Positions 6,753-12,850 of a stretch of DNA of 14,141 nt are shown piece after piece. The notes beneath the pieces were generated by a model, which was given only the letters and a program-made list of their open reading frames with translations, was not told where the DNA came from and made no database searches. Source of the DNA: an uncultured Clostridium sp. (GTDB lineage Bacteria > Bacillota > Clostridia > Lachnospirales > Lachnospiraceae); assembly GCA_958442925.1 (NCBI GenBank), contig CAUCIO010000047.1, forward strand, positions 1 through 14,141, in the 5' to 3' direction. Each line of letters starts with the position of its first letter. Within the stretch, counting starts at the first letter, position 1. The translations under genes and the position numbers were made by a program.

Positions 6753-8861
6753 CTACTCTTTGTGAGCCTCCTGGCTCAGATCTCCCGGCTTCATGCTCAG
6801 GTTGATCCGGCCCATCTTATCTACCTCGATTACCTTTACAGTAACCTCATCGCCGATATTTACCACATCCTCCACCTTAGCTACTCTCTTATCAGAGAGC
6901 TTGGAAATATGAATCATACCGTCCTTGTTCGGAGCCAGCTCCACAAAAGCGCCGAAATTCATAATGCGGACAACCGTTCCTGTCAGAATCTGTCCCGGCT
7001 CAATCTCTGTGACAATGCTCTTAATAATGGCAATCGCCTTGTCGATCATAGCCTTGTCTGTACCGCAGACGGAAACACTTCCATCGTCGCTGATATCAAT
7101 TTTCACGCCTGTCTGCTCAATGATCTTGTTGATCACCTTGCCCTGTTTTCCTACCACATCGCCAATCTTCTGCGGGTCGATAGTAATCTGCTCAATCTTA
7201 GGCGCAAACTCGCCTACTTCTTTTCTAGGCTCTGCAATCACCGGCTTCATGATTTCATCCAGAATATAAAGTCTGGCCTCTCTCGTCTTGGCAATCGCTT
7301 CCTCGATGATCGGTCTCGTCAGTCCGTGAATCTTAATATCCATCTGGATAGAAGTAATTCCCTTGTGGGTTCCGCCTACCTTAAAGTCCATGTCGCCGAA
7401 GAAATCCTCTAAGCCCTGGATATCAGTCAGGACAATATAATCGTCATCTGTATCGCCTGTTACGAGACCGCAGGAGATTCCGGCTACAGGAGCCTTAATC
7501 GGAACGCCAGCTGCCATCAGGGACAGGGTAGATGCACAGATGCTGGCCTGAGAGGTAGAGCCGTTGGACTCCATGGTCTCAGAAACAGTGCGGATTGCAT
7601 ATGGGAACTCTTCTTCGCTTGGAAGCACCGGAATCAGGGCCTTCTCTGCTAAAGCGCCATGTCCAATCTCACGGCGTCCCGGTCCTCTGGACGGCTTGGT
7701 CTCACCTACAGAGTAAGACGGGAAATTATAGTGGTGCATATATCTCTTGCTTGTCTCATTCTCATCCAGGCCGTCAATCTTCTGAGCCTCAGACAGAGGA
7801 GCCAGAGTACATACATTTAAAATCTGTGTCTGTCCACGGGTGAACATACCGGATCCATGCACTCTCGGAACAATATCGATCTCAGCTGCCAGAGGGCGGA
7901 TCTCTGTGATACCGCGTCCGTCAGGGCGCTTATGATCCTTTAAAATCATCTTTCTGACTGTCTTCTTCTGGTACTGGTAAACTGCCTCGCCCAGAACTGC
8001 CAGCCACTCTTCGTTCTCTGCAAAGGCCTCCTCCAGACGCTCTGTGATAGCCTTGATATTCTCTTCTCTCTTCTGCTTCTCGTCTGTGAAGACTGCTGCC
8101 TCCATCTCTTCCTGAGGAACAATCTCCTTGATTGCTGCAAATAATTCCTCCGGAACTGCGCAGCTCTCATAGGAGTGCTTCTCTTTTCCGCACTCAGCTA
8201 CAATTGTATCAATAAACTTGATAATATCCTGGTTTACCTCGTGAGCCTTAAAGATAGCCTGGATCATCACATCCTCAGGAACCTCTTTGGCCCCGGCTTC
8301 GATCATGATAACTTTTTCTCTGGTGGAAGCTACCGTCAGAGCCATATCAGAAACCTTTCTCTGGGCTGCCGTCGGGTTGACGATAAATTCTCCGTCAATC
8401 ATGCCGATCTGTGTGGTCGCGCAGGGGCCGTCAAAAGGAATGTCAGAAATACAGGTTGCAATGGCAGAGCCCAGCATAGCTGTATACTCCGGGCTGCACT
8501 CCGGATCTACAGACAGAACCAGATTGTTTAAAGTAACGTCATTTCTGTAATCCTTCGGGAACAGCGGACGCATCGGGCGGTCGATAACACGGGCAGTCAG
8601 AACTGCGTTCTCTGACGCCTTTCCCTCTCTTTTATTGAAGCCTCCCGGAATCTTTCCAACTGCGTACATCTTCTCCTCAAACTCCACGCTTAATGGGAAG
8701 AAATCAATGCCGTCTCTCGGCTTATCGGAAGCTGTCGCTGTGGACAGAACCGTAGTATCTCCATAATGCATAAATGCAGCGCCATTTGCCTGGGCTGCTA
8801 CTCTGCCAACATCTACTGTCAGTGTTCTGCCGGCCAGCTCCATTGAAAAACTCTTATACAT
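6753..8861 (-). CDS. pnp: Polyribonucleotide nucleotidyltransferase (PNPase)
   Basis: Phosphorolytic 3'-to-5' exoribonuclease of mRNA decay; it releases nucleoside diphosphates and works as a trimer. The 702 residues hold the full family layout: a first RNase PH domain (about 10-140), a helical linker domain, a second RNase PH domain (about 310-540), a KH domain with the GKQG loop (571-574), and an S1 RNA-binding domain (about 622-692). The catalytic acids and lysine are present as LED (D486), GDMD (D492) and FK (K494), matching the numbering known for E. coli PNPase. RGQTQ (342-346) is the phosphate-binding-type motif. AAGGAG sits about 8 bases before the ATG. The gene lies downstream of rpsO, the classic rpsO-pnp order. 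The 270-base gap between them carries a long hairpin that may control it. I see no convincing separate promoter, so it is probably read from rpsO. Confidence 0.98.
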   Translation of the reverse strand: MYKSFSMELAGRTLTVDVGRVAAQANGAAFMHYGDTTVLSTATASDKPRDGIDFFPLSVEFEEKMYAVGKIPGGFNKREGKASENAVLTARVIDRPMRPLFPKDYRNDVTLNNLVLSVDPECSPEYTAMLGSAIATCISDIPFDGPCATTQIGMIDGEFIVNPTAAQRKVSDMALTVASTREKVIMIEAGAKEVPEDVMIQAIFKAHEVNQDIIKFIDTIVAECGKEKHSYESCAVPEELFAAIKEIVPQEEMEAAVFTDEKQKREENIKAITERLEEAFAENEEWLAVLGEAVYQYQKKTVRKMILKDHKRPDGRGITEIRPLAAEIDIVPRVHGSGMFTRGQTQILNVCTLAPLSEAQKIDGLDENETSKRYMHHYNFPSYSVGETKPSRGPGRREIGHGALAEKALIPVLPSEEEFPYAIRTVSETMESNGSTSQASICASTLSLMAAGVPIKAPVAGISCGLVTGDTDDDYIVLTDIQGLEDFFGDMDFKVGGTHKGITSIQMDIKIHGLTRPIIEEAIAKTREARLYILDEIMKPVIAEPRKEVGEFAPKIEQITIDPQKIGDVVGKQGKVINKIIEQTGVKIDISDDGSVSVCGTDKAMIDKAIAIIKSIVTEIEPGQILTGTVVRIMNFGAFVELAPNKDGMIHISKLSDKRVAKVEDVVNIGDEVTVKVIEVDKMGRINLSMKPGDLSQEAHKE

Positions 8862-8940
8862 AGAATGGTCTCCTTTTCAAATTTCCTTGTTCAAAAACTG
8901 TTGTCTCCTGTTTTCCCTGCCTGCCAGATGGCAGAGGGAG

Positions 8941-9050
8941 TCTGCGGAAGTGTCCGAAACTACTGATCTGGGCACAGAAATCTATGGAGGCTTTCCTGTT
9001 TCTCCTCTCCTGTGCCTACATCAGCGGTCTCGGATCACATCTTCCGCAGA
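8941..9050 (-). ncRNA. Long interrupted hairpin in the pnp leader (candidate RNase III / autoregulation element)
   Basis: Nested complementary arms run through 110 bases: 8941-8950 with 9041-9050 (10 bp), 8953-8957 with 9030-9034 (5 bp), 8963-8967 with 9020-9024 (5 bp), 8971-8977 with 9010-9016 (7 bp), and 8986-8989 with 9002-9005 near the apex. They stack into a single rod broken by small internal loops. In enteric bacteria and Streptomyces a long hairpin between rpsO and pnp is cut by RNase III, and in E. coli PNPase then represses itself. The same role here is inference from position and shape. Confidence 0.65.
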
Positions 9051-9097
9051 ATACACACGCTTTATGCCATAGAATCTTCTCTCCTATGACATAAATA

Positions 9098-9123
9098 ATT
9101 AGGGTGGATTTCTCCACCCTAAT
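9098..9123 (-). terminator. Intrinsic terminator after rpsO
   Basis: A perfect 11-bp stem (9098-9108 with 9113-9123) is closed on the minus strand by a GAAA tetraloop and followed by UAUUUAU. It lies just after the rpsO stop. The U-tract is interrupted, so partial read-through into pnp is plausible and would fit the lack of a clear pnp promoter. Confidence 0.75.
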
Positions 9124-9131
9124 GTCATTCA

Positions 9132-9398
9132 TTACTTTCTGATGCCTAACTTCTCGATTAAAGCACGGTATCCTTCCAGATCTGTCTTCTTTAAATAGTC
9201 TAAGAGACCACGTCTCTGACCAACCATCTTTAACAGACCGCGTCTGGAGTGGTGATCCTTCTGGTTCTCCTTTAAGTGCTCTGTAAGCTCTGTGATTCTT
9301 GCTGTTAAAATAGCAATCTGAACCTCCGGTGAACCTGTATCTCCAGGCTTTCTTCCGTACTCAGCGATAATAGCAGACTTTTTCTCCTTTGAAATCAT
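9132..9398 (-). CDS. rpsO: 30S ribosomal protein S15
   Basis: Primary 16S rRNA-binding protein of the small ribosomal subunit. The 88 residues match the usual S15 length and carry the hallmark segments GDTGSPEVQ (19-27) and DHHSRRG (48-54), with the basic C-terminal helix ending GIRK. A longer frame extends 36 codons upstream, but those residues are unlike S15. AGGAGG (9407-9412) lies 8 bases before the ATG at 9396-9398, which sets the start at MISKEKK. The gene has a strong promoter and a leader of about 92 bases that can fold. S15 represses its own translation through such leaders in several bacteria. Confidence 0.98.
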   Translation of the reverse strand: MISKEKKSAIIAEYGRKPGDTGSPEVQIAILTARITELTEHLKENQKDHHSRRGLLKMVGQRRGLLDYLKKTDLEGYRALIEKLGIRK

Positions 9399-9406
9399 GG
9401 TGATTT

Positions 9407-9412
9407 CCTCCT
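9407..9412 (-). promoter_or_regulatory. Ribosome binding site of rpsO
   Basis: On the minus strand this reads AGGAGG, 8 bases before the ATG at 9398. It rejects the in-frame upstream ATG near 9506, which overlaps the -10 element. Confidence 0.85.
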
Positions 9413-9434
9413 TAATAATAAAATAAATTCTTAC

Positions 9435-9490
9435 CGTACACCAAGCTTCTGTCAGGAAGTCAAAAAGCTGAGTGTCGGCGCGTTTGTACG
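9435..9490 (-). promoter_or_regulatory. Foldable rpsO leader (candidate S15 autoregulatory site)
   Basis: The leader transcribed from the rpsO promoter contains two overlapping pairings. An outer 6-bp stem joins 9435-9440 with 9485-9490. A local stem joins 9438-9441 with 9472-9475 and 9444-9448 with 9465-9469, with a 2x2 internal loop. The two share bases 9438-9440, so they cannot both fully form. Alternative folds ahead of the Shine-Dalgarno are a hallmark of ribosomal-protein leaders. That S15 binds here is inference. Confidence 0.45.
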
Positions 9491-9496
9491 TCATAG

Positions 9497-9525
9497 AGTA
9501 TAGCACAGGATTTTGTGGTTGTAAA
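9497..9525 (-). promoter_or_regulatory. Sigma-A-type promoter for rpsO
   Basis: On the minus strand, TTTACA (9520-9525) and TATACT (9497-9502) have a 17-base spacing. A TG one base ahead of the -10 gives an extended -10. The predicted start is near 9490, leaving a leader of about 92 bases before rpsO. Confidence 0.8.
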
Positions 9526-9553
9526 TCAGTTTTTCACTGTTTTCCCTTCATTT

Positions 9554-9865
9554 TTACTCCCTGTCCCACCGTCTCTCCCATATTTTTCCAATTCCCCACA
9601 GTCCAATCACCAGAATAGACTCTCCCGCTACTGTCATGGATACAATTGATATCAGCTGGCTCAACCGTTCAAAATCCTCCATCAAAATACAGAACCATGT
9701 AATTCCCATGGCGCCGGACGAAGCTGCCAGTTCTGCCAGCATAGCTGCTGTGAGGGCTCTTCGCCAAAAACTTTTTCTTTTTATGAGGAAGAAAGCAGAA
9801 GTTAAAATTGCTGCTGCTGCTCCCAGAACTCCTGAAGCCAGCACGAAAAACAGAATCTTATCCAT
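9554..9865 (-). CDS. Small three-helix membrane protein of unknown function
   Basis: A 103-residue protein that I do not recognise. Nearly all of it is three hydrophobic segments (about 4-28, 37-62 and 69-93), separated by basic or acidic turns (KRKSFWRR, MEDFERL) and ending in a charged tail (WERRWDRE). There is no catalytic motif or signal cleavage site. The frame can extend 11 codons further upstream, but the ATG at 9863-9865 gives an 8-base overlap with the lipoprotein stop (ATGGATAA) and has GAGGTGG about 6 bases ahead, a typical coupled start. It is the last gene of the L,D-transpeptidase operon, so an envelope role is likely. It could be a small partner or membrane anchor of the lipoprotein or transpeptidase (inference). 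Confidence 0.7.
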   Translation of the reverse strand: MDKILFFVLASGVLGAAAAILTSAFFLIKRKSFWRRALTAAMLAELAASSGAMGITWFCILMEDFERLSQLISIVSMTVAGESILVIGLWGIGKIWERRWDRE

Positions 9866-10709
9866 GCTCCGCCACCTCAAATTCCGCCTCCACTCCAAAT
9901 CGGAGTTCCTCTTCAGGAAGCACCTGGATTCTCAGACGATAGGTCCCTGGGCCATCAGGAGCGAAACTGCCCTTCCAGGGTACAGACAGGCGTACTGACG
10001 CTTCGGAAAGCTCCGTCAAATAGCCGCAGAACCCTGCCAGGCTCTCTATCTGCTCCCAGCCCTCAATCCCATCCTTTTCTGTCTTCTTCTCAATTACTGG
10101 AGAAAGAATATACTGGATACTTCTTCCCGTATCGTTGTGAAGGACAAAGGACAGCTCCGCATCCTCCTCTGTCACCTGTTCTGGTTCCATTTCCATCCAT
10201 ATCTGATCTCCATAGGCGCCGAAACCGTAAACCGTTCCGAACAGATTCCAGAGCTCCATGTGCTGTTCTTTTTTCCATGTATAAAAGGAATCTCCTCCTG
10301 CCGCAAGTTCCGGGATCTGTCCTTCTGCCGGAAAGGGCAGCCAGAGCTCTGCTGTCTCTCCCGACTCCATGGTAAGAGTCAGCTTTCCTGGAAAGGATTC
10401 GCTCACAGATGTTTCTTTTTTCTCCGTCTCCAGAAGCATCTCCCTGAGCATTTCCAGATCCTCTCTGTTTCCAAGGCTTTCTGTTCTCACTCCGCTTTCA
10501 AAGATTCCAGAAAGCTCTGCTTTTAAAACAGCTCCGTTCTGCTCCAAAAATTCCGGAGAAAATGCAGGTTTTTCAGGCAAAGCTTCCATTCCCGCAGACT
10601 CTGTTGAAATTATGCTTTCCTGGCCCCTCTCCTGTACCGGCTCCTTCTGGCAGCCGGACAGCAGGCACAATGATGCTGCCAGAAAAATCCACTTCCACCT
10701 GTTTCTCAT
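9858..10709 (-). CDS. Lipoprotein with probable C-terminal Ig-like domain
   Basis: A 283-residue exported protein. Residues 1-20 are a lipoprotein signal: basic MRNRWK, a hydrophobic core, then the lipobox LSGC with the lipidated cysteine at position 20. A polar Glu/Ser-rich linker reaches about residue 45. A middle module (about 60-160) has alternating beta strands and aromatic residues. The C-terminal part (about 172-280) resembles the bacterial Ig-like domains of Firmicutes surface lipoproteins, with FVLHNDTGRSIQYI, a KxxxGWEQI strand and GTYRLRIQV. No enzyme motif is visible. AAAGGA lies about 9 bases before the ATG. The gene follows the L,D-transpeptidase by 31 bases and overlaps the next gene by 8 bases, so the three are probably one operon. 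A role as a cell-wall-facing partner of the transpeptidase is inference. Confidence 0.8.
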   Translation of the reverse strand: MRNRWKWIFLAASLCLLSGCQKEPVQERGQESIISTESAGMEALPEKPAFSPEFLEQNGAVLKAELSGIFESGVRTESLGNREDLEMLREMLLETEKKETSVSESFPGKLTLTMESGETAELWLPFPAEGQIPELAAGGDSFYTWKKEQHMELWNLFGTVYGFGAYGDQIWMEMEPEQVTEEDAELSFVLHNDTGRSIQYILSPVIEKKTEKDGIEGWEQIESLAGFCGYLTELSEASVRLSVPWKGSFAPDGPGTYRLRIQVLPEEELRFGVEAEFEVAEHG

Positions 10710-10740
10710 TTACTGCAATCCTTTCTCATTGTCTGTTTTT

Positions 10741-12618
10741 CTAAGCTCCCGGGCCAGACGGACCGCTGTTGTTTCCTCCCTGGGAAGCCGGGCCGGCTGG
10801 AGCTGTTGTCTCAGGCTGAGCAGGCGCAGGAGTCTCAGCCGGTTTTGTAGGCTGAACCTGCTCCTTAGAGGGTTCTGACGGCGCTTCCTGGGACGGCTCT
10901 GACGGTTTACTTTCTGCCTCTGAGGCAGACTCTGACGGAGCAGGTGCCTGGGTGGACGGCTCTGTTTCCTGTGGTTTCTCCGGAGCAGCCGGTTTTTCCG
11001 TACCCTCCAGGTTATAGCAGAGCACTGGCATTCCAGCTGAAATATTTTCGTAAATCTTCTTTGCAACGCTGTGAGGCAGGTTAATGCAGCCGTGTGAACC
11101 TCCCGTCTTATAAATCGTGCCTCCAAAGCTGGAACGCCATTTCGCATCATGCATTCCGATACCGCCGTTAAACGGCATCCAGTAGTCCACCGGCGTGCGG
11201 TAATTTTCACCCTTCAGCACAGCGTCTCTCTGCTTATAAGTCAGAGGGAAGGAGCCTGCCGGAGTTCCCCAGCCCTTTGACAGATTTCCAGATACAAAAT
11301 CCGACTCTACTAACAGGGATCCGTTCTTATAAAAGAACAGATGCTGAGCAGTCAGATTAATCTCCACATAGGTATCGCCATAGTCGTTGGCCCCATGGCT
11401 GGCCGCCTTCTGGGAATACACCGGCTCTCTGCCGCTCTGGCTCTCCCCGGAGCGGATCAGTGCCGCCAGTTCGTCCGCCTCCGCCGCCTGGTTGATCTTC
11501 CACCCATAGGAACCGCCCTTAATGGTGACTGTCTTCCCATAGGAGGTCTTTAATGTCTTAGACTTGTGATTTGTATTGTATTTATCCGCCAGCTCCTTTA
11601 CATAGGCGGAAACCTTACCAGAATCTACGCCTGCGCTGCCGTCGGCATTAGGTGTCAGCCACTCATGGATTCTGTCTCCTGACAGAGTTTCCGTCTGTTC
11701 TCCAAATTTATAGGTGATCGTCACACCAGCCGCTTTGTTCATATTCTCGCAGAGTGTGTTCAGCGTTTCGTCGTCTGCTGTTATCTCCGGCTCCGCATAG
11801 GCTCCCAGCTCCTCCAGGGAAATCCTGGTTTCCAGCTTTAAAATCGCCTCGGAAACGCCTTTTTCTACAATCTCATAATCGGCCAGTGTTCCCTCTGTCT
11901 CCGGCACAATAATATATCCGTTCTCCTTAGAATATTCTGACAGGTGGGCGTTCTCCGGCTCTTTGGCTGTCTCCTCATCAAAGCATTCCATCGCCTTTAA
12001 AGCTGTTTCAAACGCTTCCTCATCATATTCCATCATAGTCTGAATCTTGTAGCTGTCCGGGCTGAACAGCCGGAGTCCCCAGGCAAAGGGATTCTGGGAC
12101 GCAATAATTTTCTCCAGGCTGCCGTCAAACTTAGCCTGAAGTCCAATGTCTTCCTGTGAGAGCTGCTCTGTTTTCTCTCCTCTCTCCTCTATGGTGAGAA
12201 CATATCCATTAATTCCCTGAGCAATCATCTCCTGGGCTTCAGCCGCAGTTTTTCCTGCCACATCCAGCCCGTTCACCTCTGTTCCAGGGAAAAATACACG
12301 TTTATACCTGCTGCTCATTCCGGCATAGGAAATCCCGCCAATCACAAGAACTGCCGCTGCAGCTCCCACAGCAATCGCCGTCTGCTTTCTTCCCCAGTGA
12401 AATCTTCCGCCTCCGCCGCCTGAAGCTTCTGGCTGATTCAAAGCAACTTCCTGGTTTTCTGTCACAGCCGCCTGTTCAGCTGCGCTGCCTTTTCGCCTGC
12501 TTCTTCCTCTGGCTCGGCTTCTGCCTCTGCCTCCTCTATCTGAACTGCCACTTTCTGCCGGCTGCCCCGGTTCCTGGCTTCTCTTCAGATTTTCATTCCT
12601 TTCCAGTCCATCAATCAT
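10741..12618 (-). CDS. Membrane-anchored L,D-transpeptidase (YkuD family) with PG-binding-type domains
   Basis: Cell-wall enzyme of the YkuD family, which forms 3-3 peptide cross-links or attaches proteins to peptidoglycan. With the start at 12616-12618 it has 625 residues. The cytoplasmic N-terminus carries the Arg/Gly/Ser segment GRGRSRARGRSRRKG (about 30-44), and a membrane helix lies at about 80-100. Two extracytoplasmic modules resembling PG_binding_4 follow (about 105-400, first one starting FPGTEVNGLDVAGKTA). The YkuD domain (about 416-537) holds the catalytic H490 and the SHGC motif with C511. The tail is rich in Pro, Glu and Ser. This start has AGGAAG 9 bases upstream. The longer frame to 12681 lacks a Shine-Dalgarno and begins only about 20 bases from the predicted transcription start. 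It heads an operon with the lipoprotein and the small membrane protein. Confidence 0.93.
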   Translation of the reverse strand: MIDGLERNENLKRSQEPGQPAESGSSDRGGRGRSRARGRSRRKGSAAEQAAVTENQEVALNQPEASGGGGGRFHWGRKQTAIAVGAAAAVLVIGGISYAGMSSRYKRVFFPGTEVNGLDVAGKTAAEAQEMIAQGINGYVLTIEERGEKTEQLSQEDIGLQAKFDGSLEKIIASQNPFAWGLRLFSPDSYKIQTMMEYDEEAFETALKAMECFDEETAKEPENAHLSEYSKENGYIIVPETEGTLADYEIVEKGVSEAILKLETRISLEELGAYAEPEITADDETLNTLCENMNKAAGVTITYKFGEQTETLSGDRIHEWLTPNADGSAGVDSGKVSAYVKELADKYNTNHKSKTLKTSYGKTVTIKGGSYGWKINQAAEADELAALIRSGESQSGREPVYSQKAASHGANDYGDTYVEINLTAQHLFFYKNGSLLVESDFVSGNLSKGWGTPAGSFPLTYKQRDAVLKGENYRTPVDYWMPFNGGIGMHDAKWRSSFGGTIYKTGGSHGCINLPHSVAKKIYENISAGMPVLCYNLEGTEKPAAPEKPQETEPSTQAPAPSESASEAESKPSEPSQEAPSEPSKEQVQPTKPAETPAPAQPETTAPAGPASQGGNNSGPSGPGA

Positions 12619-12627
12619 TCCAATTAA

Positions 12628-12633
12628 CTTCCT
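12628..12633 (-). promoter_or_regulatory. Ribosome binding site choosing the L,D-transpeptidase start
   Basis: On the minus strand this reads AGGAAG (within AAAGGAAG), 9 bases before the ATG at 12618. The ATG 63 bases further upstream has no purine-rich tract at the right distance. Confidence 0.6.
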
Positions 12634-12695
12634 TTCTTTCCCTTCCGCCGATTCTGCTGTGAAGCTCACTGTCTCCAGCATATGGCGCCTGTTTT

Positions 12696-12741
12696 GGACA
12701 TTGTATAATTCTATCTGACTTTATATCGTAAGTCAATGTCC
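12696..12741. repeat. Nested inverted repeats around the L,D-transpeptidase promoter
   Basis: An outer perfect 8-bp inverted repeat (GGACATTG at 12696-12703, CAATGTCC at 12734-12741) encloses the -10. Its right arm covers part of the -35 element. An inner 6-bp repeat (TGACTT at 12716-12721, AAGTCA at 12730-12735) fills most of the promoter spacer. The two share two bases on the right side. This layout suggests an operator, but chance cannot be excluded. Confidence 0.55.
12708..12736 (-). promoter_or_regulatory. Sigma-A-type promoter for the L,D-transpeptidase operon
   Basis: On the minus strand, TTGACT (12731-12736, 5/6) and TAGAAT (12708-12713, 5/6) are separated by 17 bases. The predicted start is near 12701, giving a leader of about 80 bases. 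It lies after the dnaJ terminator, so this operon is transcribed independently of the heat-shock genes. Confidence 0.8.
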
Positions 12742-12799
12742 GAAATCTTACAGTTCTTACATTTTTCTTAAATAGCAGGCGGCTCTGTTTCTTTACAGC

Positions 12800-12842
12800 A
12801 AAAAGCAGTCTCTGCATACTTTCTTCTGCAAAAACTGCTTTT
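12800..12842 (-). terminator. Intrinsic terminator of dnaJ
   Basis: A 9-bp stem (12801-12809 with 12834-12842) is extended by an inner 4-bp pairing (12813-12816 with 12827-12830). On the minus strand it ends in a five-U run. It lies 8 bases after the dnaJ stop codon and closes the dnaK-dnaJ transcript. Confidence 0.85.
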
Positions 12843-12850
12843 CCTCTGTC

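Larger units (their letters stand above)
8862..9131 (-). other. rpsO-pnp intergenic region (structured leader)
   Basis: This 270-base gap between rpsO and pnp holds, in transcription order, the rpsO terminator hairpin (9098-9123), a weak 5-bp hairpin (9068-9072 with 9084-9088), the long interrupted hairpin (8941-9050), a short 5-bp hairpin (8921-8925 with 8930-8934), and the pnp Shine-Dalgarno. I searched the minus strand for a -35/-10 pair at 16-18 spacing and found none that was persuasive. Confidence 0.6.

Noticed and set aside
6762..7412. 216-codon open frame on the plus strand
   Set aside because: It lies wholly antisense to the PNPase coding region, whose catalytic, KH and S1 motifs are intact. 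Its protein shows no domain and it has no good ribosome binding site.
9061..9100. Two-codon open frames (ATG-GCA-TAA and ATG-TCA-TAG) near an AGGAG in the rpsO-pnp gap
   Set aside because: Start-stop minimal frames are common by chance. There is no sign of a conserved leader peptide and no promoter sets a transcript around them.
9527..9545. Possible terminator after the small membrane protein gene
   Set aside because: Only a 4-bp stem with a bulge and a weak U-tract. It is too weak to call, so read-through into rpsO remains possible.
10710..11210. 166-codon minus-strand frame rich in Arg, Gln and Leu
   Set aside because: It is an alternate frame of the repetitive Pro/Glu/Ser tail and YkuD domain of the L,D-transpeptidase. 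The biased composition comes from frame-shifted low-complexity DNA.
12704..12709. TATAAT on the plus strand in the dnaJ-transpeptidase gap
   Set aside because: No -35 at 16-18 bases and no plus-strand gene downstream. It is produced by the AT-rich minus-strand promoter.
12611..12817. 68-codon minus-strand frame between dnaJ and the L,D-transpeptidase
   Set aside because: It starts inside the dnaJ terminator and runs through the L,D-transpeptidase promoter and its repeats. No Shine-Dalgarno or recognisable protein features.
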